Origin: Rhabdothermincola sp037478855
Lineage (GTDB): Bacteria > Actinomycetota > Acidimicrobiia > Acidimicrobiales > Acidimicrobilacustridaceae
NCBI GenBank assembly: GCA_037478855.1
Contig: JBBFLY010000039.1
Location: 1 to 28,310, forward strand
DNA: 28,310 bases
Direction of reading: 5' to 3'
In this document: positions 22,865 through 28,310 of the stretch, piece after piece
Numbering within the stretch: the first letter of the stretch is position 1
How the letters are laid out: each line of letters opens with the position of its first letter
Program-made: the position numbers and the translations under genes
The notes under the pieces: model-generated
Told to the model about the DNA's origin: nothing
Databases searched by the model: none
The model's input: the letters and a program-made list of their open reading frames with translations, nothing else

Positions 22865-24007
22865 TCAGGCGCCCTCTGGGTTCCTGAGCGACCGGAGCAG
22901 CGTGAGGCTCTCCTGGCAGGTCGGGCACACCGGGAACCGCTCGTAGTCCCGATGAGCGACGATGCTCGCTCCGCACAGCGCGGTGATCTCGATCCCGGTC
23001 AGGTAGGCGAGCGTGACAATCGAGCCCTTCGCCAGGTGGCTGTAGTGCTCGGAGCCGTCGCTGGATGGGTTGACGGGCTGCCAGTCGTCTCCGTTGGTGA
23101 GGAGCTCGTCCAGTTCCGCGGAGGTGGCCATGTGGTCGACCCATTCGGCGGTGACGTACGTGTACCAGGTGTGAGGGGAGTCGCTGTTGCTTCGAGGCGG
23201 GAGGTAATCCCACGCGTCGATGTCGTCCCGGCCGGGCACCATCGCGAGAACGTCCATGGGGAAGCGGTCTTGCTGATCGAACTCAGCGAATTCCCAGCTC
23301 ATCTCGAGCACGGCGAGCCCTGCCTCGTCCGGCACGATCCTCACCGACACCGCCGCACCGAAGACATCGACCGTCGAGATCGAGGCCGGCACCCTGGCGG
23401 CTGACAGCACAGCGCCGACGATCTCGGCGTGCGCGGCGCGCTCCGCTTCGCACTCCTCCTCGTACGCCGTCTCCAGCCGCTGCAGCCGGTAGTCGTCGTC
23501 GGTGGGTGCGATCGGCGTGGCATCGGCTGAGAACCGCTCGATCTCTCGGTAGAAGTCGCCTGCGGTGTCGTTCTTCCGGCGCCCGGCGGCGAGGAGCCAC
23601 CACGTCCCGTCCTCGTCCTGCCAGAGGGCGGCCCGCCGGTCCCCGGTCTTGACCTTGATGGCGTACCGGTCCGTGAGCGCCTCGATCCGCTCGCGATGGG
23701 CGGCTTCGTCGGTGGCAAGCAGGTTCGCCTTCTCGATCACCGCGTGTTCAGCGTCGACGAGTGGGCACGGCAGCAGGTAGGTCGGGTCAGCGGCCATGTC
23801 GTCGGCCACGGTCCGAAGCGCGACCTTCAGTTCGTCGGGCCCGACCTCCTGGGCCAGGTCCTGGCGCAGACATCGGAGCGTGGCCCTCACCACTCGCTTG
23901 TCTTGTTCAGGCATCGCTTGCTCCGGGTTGGCGTCTGCCCGTCCGATGATGCCCGCGCGGAGCGCCTCGGCGGTTGATCCCGAACCGTGATTCGGCTCGG
24001 TGGTCAC
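22865..24007 (-). CDS. Two-part protein with DUF3039-like zinc-ribbon C-terminus
   Basis: A 380-residue soluble protein of unknown function. The C-terminal 65 residues resemble DUF3039: EHYSHLAKG (His321, His324), ALCGA (Cys345) and FPVCPTCQ (Cys361, Cys364), a probable zinc site. Residues 110-160 hold a compact module, DRYAIKVKTGDRRAALWQDEDGTWWLLAAG followed by DFYREIER, which I recall from actinobacterial mobile and accessory regions but cannot name. The middle is acidic and helical. The start is the GTG at 24007; no strong ribosome binding site is seen. It lies inside the defence island, tail to tail with the HTH gene and divergent from the helicase. Confidence 0.72.
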   Translation of the reverse strand: MTTEPNHGSGSTAEALRAGIIGRADANPEQAMPEQDKRVVRATLRCLRQDLAQEVGPDELKVALRTVADDMAADPTYLLPCPLVDAEHAVIEKANLLATDEAAHRERIEALTDRYAIKVKTGDRRAALWQDEDGTWWLLAAGRRKNDTAGDFYREIERFSADATPIAPTDDDYRLQRLETAYEEECEAERAAHAEIVGAVLSAARVPASISTVDVFGAAVSVRIVPDEAGLAVLEMSWEFAEFDQQDRFPMDVLAMVPGRDDIDAWDYLPPRSNSDSPHTWYTYVTAEWVDHMATSAELDELLTNGDDWQPVNPSSDGSEHYSHLAKGSIVTLAYLTGIEITALCGASIVAHRDYERFPVCPTCQESLTLLRSLRNPEGA

Positions 24008-24141
24008 GGTGGCGGCGTACCAACCACTGTCGCTGACTCGCCCACCGAGGGGCAGGTACGGTCGATGTCCGAATCGCGATCAGCGCAGGGGAGCAGACGA
24101 GGGCATGCACGGGGTTGAGGTGGGCGAGCGAGGCTCGGGGC

Positions 24142-27100
24142 ATGGCTGAGGGGCCGCTGTTCATCGTCGACAACAGCGAGGGCGGGCGGAACGGGCTCGA
24201 CTACCTGCGCGAGTGGTCGGAGCTGGCGAGCAGCATCGACATCGCCACTGGTTACTTCGAGATCGGCGCGCTGCTCGACCTGGACGGCCACTGGCAGAAG
24301 TTCGACAAGATCCGGATCCTGATGGGCGACGAGGTCACCCACCGGACCAAGAAGGCGATGCTGCTGGCCGTCAAGCAGCGGGCCGAAGCCCACCTCGACG
24401 ACAGCATCGAGGACGACAAGCAGCGCGACCCGTTCCTCACCGGGATCGACGCGATCGTTGCCGCCTTGGCGTCGGGCCAGATCGAGTGTCGGGTCTACAA
24501 CAAGGACAAGTTCCACGCGAAGACCTACATCACCCACGGCCGCTTCGAGGTCATCGGATCCCAGGCGCTCGTCGGTTCGAGCAACTTCACTCGGCCGGGC
24601 CTGACCCAGAACGTCGAGCTGAACATCAAGATCGAGAGCAGCTCGGAGGTCGCCCAGCTCCAGGAGTGGTACGAGCACCACTGGGACGACGCGGTCGACA
24701 TCTCGCCCGACGTGGTCAGGGTGATCGAGCGCCACGCCCAGGAGTTCAGTCCCTTCGACGTCTACGCCCAGGCGTTGCGCTCCATGTTCGGTGAGCTGGA
24801 GCCAACGGCGAACGAATGGGAGCAGCACCACTCGAGGATGTTCCCGAAGCTGGACCGGTACCAGCAGGAGGCGTACTGGTCGATGGTCAACATCGCCCGC
24901 CAGCACGGCGGCGCCTTCCTCTGCGACGGCGTCGGACTCGGCAAGACCTACGTCGGGCTCATGCTCCTCGAGCGTCTGGTTCTCCACGAGAACAAGCGCG
25001 TCGTGCTCTTCGCTCCCAAGTCGGTGAAGGACTCGGTGTGGGTGCCCGAGCTGAAGAAGCACCTGCCCCACATCGGCGGCGTCGATGGGTCGGCCGACTT
25101 CTCGAACCTGTCGGTGTTCAGTCACACCGACCTCACCCGAGCGTTGGAGTACCCCGAGCGGTTCGAGCGGATCGCCGAGCTGGCCGACGCGGTGGTGATC
25201 GACGAGGCCCACCACTTCCGCAACACCGGGAAGCGTGGCGATCCCGAGGACCCGTTCACCAGGTCCCGGTACTACAAGCTCTACGACCTCATCGGCGAGG
25301 GCCGCCACAAGAGCGTGTTCATGCTCACGGCGACTCCGATCAACAACTCGCTCAACGACTTCAAGCACCTCGTCGAGCTGTTCAGCCGGGGCGACGATGC
25401 CTACTTCTCCCGGACGCTCGGCGTGACCAGCCTCAGCGGTCGCCTGAACTCGATCACCAAGACCCTCAAGAAGCAGCTCGGCGACGATGTCCCGGAGGCC
25501 GAAGCCGCCGAGGAAGCGGCCGAGCTGTTGAGCGGCGATGAGCTGTTCCAGGGGCTCGTGGTCCAGCGGAGTCGGGCGTACGCCCGGGCGAGCCAGATCC
25601 AGGAGACCGGCAACGCGGCGGCGTTCCCCGAGCGGGAGGATCCGAAGGTCGCGGAGTACTCGATCCGCAAGAGCTACGGAAAGCTCCTCGACCTGGTCGA
25701 CACGGCGTTCCAGAAGCAGAAGCCGCTGTTCGCGCTGCCGATGTACTACCCGCTCGCCTACTACACCGGCCCCGACACCTCGATCGACCCATTGGAGTGG
25801 AACCGCCAGGCCCAGGTGGTCGGGCTCATCCGTACCAACTTCCTCAAGCGGTTCGAGAGCTCCGTCTACGCCTTCGAGCTGTCGTGCGACCGGCTGCTGC
25901 GCAAGCTGCTCGCCTTCGTCGACGTCAACAGCGAGTCGCCGGCCGAGCGCAAGCGCTACGAGCGCTGGCTCGACCAGCACGAGGAGATGCTCACCCAGGC
26001 GCGGGTCCGCCAGCTGTCCCTATGGGGCGACGGCGAGGAGCCCGAGGAGGAGAACGAGGACATCATTCCGCCGGAGCTGCTCGAGAAGGCACACCGGCTA
26101 CCCCGCGACGAGTACGACGTGCCCGAGATCCTGGCCGAGACCTACCTCGATCTCGATCAGATCGCCACGCTCCTCGATGAGTCCCGCTCGTTCGAACCGG
26201 CGCACGACGACAAGCTCAAGAAGCTCGTGCGACTCCTCAAGTCCAAGGAGCTGGCAGGCCACAAGGTCCTCATCTTCACCGAGTTCGCCGACACCGCCCG
26301 ATACCTCCGCAGGGAGCTCGAGAGGGCCGGCATCGAGGGGGTCGCCGAGCTCGACAGCAGCACCAAGACCGACAGAGCCGAGGCCATCCGCCGCTTCTCG
26401 CCGTACTACAACGGCCTCTCGTCCGCAGAGCTCGCCGCCGCCGGCCAAGAGGAGATCCAGATCCTCATCGCCACCGATGTCCTGTCTGAAGGCCTCAACC
26501 TCCAGGACGCCACCCGGCTCATCAACTACGACATCCACTGGAACCCTGTCCGGCTCATGCAGCGCATCGGTCGTGTCGACCGCCGCCTCAACCCCGAGAT
26601 CGAGGCGAGGCTCGTGGCCGACCATCCCGAGTTGGCCAAGCAGCGGGGCCGCATCGCCTTCTGGAACTTCCTGCCGCCTGACGACCTCGACACGTTGCTG
26701 CGCCTCTACGGCAAGGTCAGCCACAAGACGCTGCTCATCTCGAAGACGCTCGGCATCGAGGGCAAGAAGCTGCTCAAGCCAGAGGACGACTACGAGGCGC
26801 TCAAGGAGTTCAACGCGTCCTACGAGGGAGAGACGACCGTCCAGGAGCAGCTCCACCTCGAGTACCAGGAGCTGCTCGACCAGCACGAAGGGTTGGAAGA
26901 GCGACTCGCCGGGTTGCCCAAGGCCATCTTCAGCGGACGCCAACGCACCGCCGAAGGCAGCGAGGGCGTGTTCTTTTGCTACCGCCTGCCCGCACTCGAC
27001 ACGGAGTCGGGAGAGTTCACCCTCGAAGCCGGGGCCACCCGCTGGTACCTCTACACCCTTCCTGACGGCACGGTGCTCGACGAACCCGAGCAGATCGCCG

Positions 27101-27282
27101 GCGCGATCCGATCGACACCCGATACGCCGCGAGTCTGCACGACCGAACGTCCGCTCCTGGTGAGCATCCGCGACGGGGTGCTCAAGCACATCAAGAACAC
27201 CTACCTCAAGCGGCTCGACGTGCCGATCGGAGCACCCAAACCCCAGCTCGTGTGCTGGATGGAGCTCAACACCGCGCCATGA
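24142..27282 (+). CDS. PLD-SNF2 helicase of a restriction/defence system
   Basis: A 1046-residue protein with two parts. The N-terminal phospholipase D-like nuclease domain (about 1-180) has FHAKTYI (His125, Lys127) and VGSSNFTRPGL. The SNF2 ATPase follows: GVGLGKTYVG (around 263-272), IDEAHHF (354-358), LTATPINN (about 394-401), then the C-terminal lobe with VLIFTEFADTARYL, LIATDVLSEGLNLQ and QRIGRVDRR (from 807). A long inter-lobe insert contains an acidic stretch. ATG at 24142 is preferred over the upstream TTG at 24115. It overlaps the methylase gene (ATGA). Such helicase-methylase pairs occur in restriction-like and DISARM class 1-like loci, where the helicase would act on unmodified invading DNA. 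Confidence 0.85.
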   Translation: MAEGPLFIVDNSEGGRNGLDYLREWSELASSIDIATGYFEIGALLDLDGHWQKFDKIRILMGDEVTHRTKKAMLLAVKQRAEAHLDDSIEDDKQRDPFLTGIDAIVAALASGQIECRVYNKDKFHAKTYITHGRFEVIGSQALVGSSNFTRPGLTQNVELNIKIESSSEVAQLQEWYEHHWDDAVDISPDVVRVIERHAQEFSPFDVYAQALRSMFGELEPTANEWEQHHSRMFPKLDRYQQEAYWSMVNIARQHGGAFLCDGVGLGKTYVGLMLLERLVLHENKRVVLFAPKSVKDSVWVPELKKHLPHIGGVDGSADFSNLSVFSHTDLTRALEYPERFERIAELADAVVIDEAHHFRNTGKRGDPEDPFTRSRYYKLYDLIGEGRHKSVFMLTATPINNSLNDFKHLVELFSRGDDAYFSRTLGVTSLSGRLNSITKTLKKQLGDDVPEAEAAEEAAELLSGDELFQGLVVQRSRAYARASQIQETGNAAAFPEREDPKVAEYSIRKSYGKLLDLVDTAFQKQKPLFALPMYYPLAYYTGPDTSIDPLEWNRQAQVVGLIRTNFLKRFESSVYAFELSCDRLLRKLLAFVDVNSESPAERKRYERWLDQHEEMLTQARVRQLSLWGDGEEPEEENEDIIPPELLEKAHRLPRDEYDVPEILAETYLDLDQIATLLDESRSFEPAHDDKLKKLVRLLKSKELAGHKVLIFTEFADTARYLRRELERAGIEGVAELDSSTKTDRAEAIRRFSPYYNGLSSAELAAAGQEEIQILIATDVLSEGLNLQDATRLINYDIHWNPVRLMQRIGRVDRRLNPEIEARLVADHPELAKQRGRIAFWNFLPPDDLDTLLRLYGKVSHKTLLISKTLGIEGKKLLKPEDDYEALKEFNASYEGETTVQEQLHLEYQELLDQHEGLEERLAGLPKAIFSGRQRTAEGSEGVFFCYRLPALDTESGEFTLEAGATRWYLYTLPDGTVLDEPEQIAGAIRSTPDTPRVCTTERPLLVSIRDGVLKHIKNTYLKRLDVPIGAPKPQLVCWMELNTAP

Positions 27283-28310
27283 CCGTCCTCGATCCGAACC
27301 ACCTGCGAGACATCACGTCCTTCGACGACGTCATCCAGTTCCTCACCAACGAGCTCGACTGGCCAATCGACGCCGACGACCTCGAAGAGGCGACCTTCGA
27401 GTGGGATCCCGACGAGCTCGGCATCCCTGCTGACCGCGTGCCGCACCTCACCTCGCTGCGACAGCTCCGCCCGTTGGAGACCAACCAGCCCTGGGGGATC
27501 TTCTTCCTCGAGTTCGACGGCCCCCGCCTCCCGCTCACGGCGCTGCACCGGCTCCTCGACAAGCTCGTCACCAAGAAGCGGGCGACGGGATCGGGAACCC
27601 GTCGGACCTGGGATCTCGACGACCTGCTCTTCATCATCACCACCAGCACCGGCGACACCGTCGAGCTGCACTTCATCGCCTTCTTCGAGCAGCCCGACAA
27701 GCCCGCCGAGATCCGCTCGATCCCGTGGCGCCCCGGACAGTCACCCGCCCAGCATCTCAAGCGCCTCGCAACGGAACTGCTCCCGCACCTGGCGTGGCCC
27801 GACGATCCGGCAGACGTGGACGAATGGCGTGAGGAGTGGCGCTCGGCGTTCAAGCTCCGCCACGGCGAGGCCATCGCCTCGGCGGTCCGCCTCGCCGAAC
27901 GCATGGCCGCCACCGCGCAGGGCCTCCGACGGGAGGTCGCAGCGGCGTTGGCGGCGGAGAAGCCGAACGGTCCGTTCAACACCCTCATGAGAGAGGTCCG
28001 CGAGCAGCTCGTCGGAAGCGTGACGCCGGAGACGTTCGCTGACATGTGCGCGCAGACCCTCGTCTACGGGGTCCTCACGAGCCGCGTCACCGACCCAGCG
28101 TCCTTCGGGGCATCACCAACGCTCGCCGCTGTCCCGCTGTCGAACCCCTTTCTGGCAGCCTTCTTCGACAACGTGCACGACCAAGCCTCGGTGCTCGACC
28201 TCGAAGGCATCGGACTCGAACAGCTCGTCGCCGACCTTCGCGAGACGAACGTCGAGGCCATCCTCGACCAGTTCGGGGCCAGCGCCCGCGGTGGCGACCC
28301 CGTCATCCAC
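27279..28310 (+). CDS. Eco57I/ISP-type adenine methyltransferase, N-terminal part (3' partial)
   Basis: The frame from the ATG at 27279 is open for 344 codons to the window end with no stop. Residues from about 200 onward match the region before the catalytic domain of large N6-adenine methyltransferases: a helix rich in Arg/Ala, FNTLMREVREQLVG, ETFADMCAQTLVYGVLTSRV, PLSNPFLAAFFDNV, and FGASARGGDPVIH, after which these proteins continue with HFYExFL and the cofactor-binding motif. The methylase motif itself (NPPY/F type) lies outside the window. The N-terminal 150 residues are an accessory domain. Start overlaps the helicase stop (ATGA). Confidence 0.78.
   Translation, partial: MTVLDPNHLRDITSFDDVIQFLTNELDWPIDADDLEEATFEWDPDELGIPADRVPHLTSLRQLRPLETNQPWGIFFLEFDGPRLPLTALHRLLDKLVTKKRATGSGTRRTWDLDDLLFIITTSTGDTVELHFIAFFEQPDKPAEIRSIPWRPGQSPAQHLKRLATELLPHLAWPDDPADVDEWREEWRSAFKLRHGEAIASAVRLAERMAATAQGLRREVAAALAAEKPNGPFNTLMREVREQLVGSVTPETFADMCAQTLVYGVLTSRVTDPASFGASPTLAAVPLSNPFLAAFFDNVHDQASVLDLEGIGLEQLVADLRETNVEAILDQFGASARGGDPVIH

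Noticed and set aside
20348..24141. tRNA attachment site, integrase or insertion sequence at the island edge
   Set aside because: I looked for tRNA-like ends, transposase or integrase genes and flanking repeats and saw none.
24004..25980. Minus-strand open frame of 658 codons
   Set aside because: It is antisense to the PLD-SNF2 helicase with its intact motifs; high GC content explains the lack of stops.

Overview
The window is high-GC DNA with dense, often overlapping genes (ATGA, GTGA and TGATG junctions), GTG starts and at least one likely leaderless gene. The Suf layout with a Rieske ferredoxin, homodimeric pyruvate dehydrogenase E1, SufU and several protein families point to an actinomycete. 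An Acidimicrobiia-like lineage is my inference from overall gene style, not proven by any single gene.

Positions 1-7520 hold two iron-sulfur cluster (SUF) gene sets. The first, on the plus strand, is sufD (cut by the window edge), a Rieske ferredoxin and a first sufC. The second, on the minus strand, is a second sufC, sufS and sufU. Between them is a translationally coupled plus-strand operon: luciferase-like monooxygenase, alpha/beta hydrolase, pterin carbinolamine dehydratase and a small membrane protein. A perfect 16-bp palindrome sits in front of the second sufC, and an Rrf2-family regulator without any cysteine lies about 0.5 kb away.

Positions 7590-20350 are mostly housekeeping and catabolic genes: a conserved hypothetical, the Rrf2 regulator, a metallo-beta-lactamase-fold hydrolase, an acyl-CoA dehydrogenase with a palindromic operator matching one before the monooxygenase, a membrane-anchored hypothetical, a structured non-coding stretch with a 14-codon ORF and a 12-bp hairpin, a small conserved hypothetical, an alpha/beta-hydrolase-fold protein that lacks its nucleophile, an HhH-GPD DNA repair protein, aceE, a ribonuclease HI fused to a SLOG/YpsA-like domain, and a hydantoinase/oxoprolinase A and B pair. 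HyuB carries a 72-bp in-frame insertion bounded by a near-identical repeat.

Positions 20325-28310 form a defence island. It begins tail-to-tail with, and overlapping, the end of hyuB. A three-gene minus-strand operon encodes a CD-NTase ending in Gly-Gly, a stand-alone E2-like conjugating enzyme and a one-transmembrane protein. I read this as a short, E2-only type II CBASS system with a membrane effector. An excisionase/antitoxin-type HTH protein is divergently transcribed from it. Next come a two-part protein with a DUF3039-like zinc ribbon, a PLD-SNF2 helicase of 1046 residues, and the start of an Eco57I-like adenine methyltransferase that runs off the window. The helicase and methylase probably belong to a restriction or DISARM-like locus continuing beyond position 28310.
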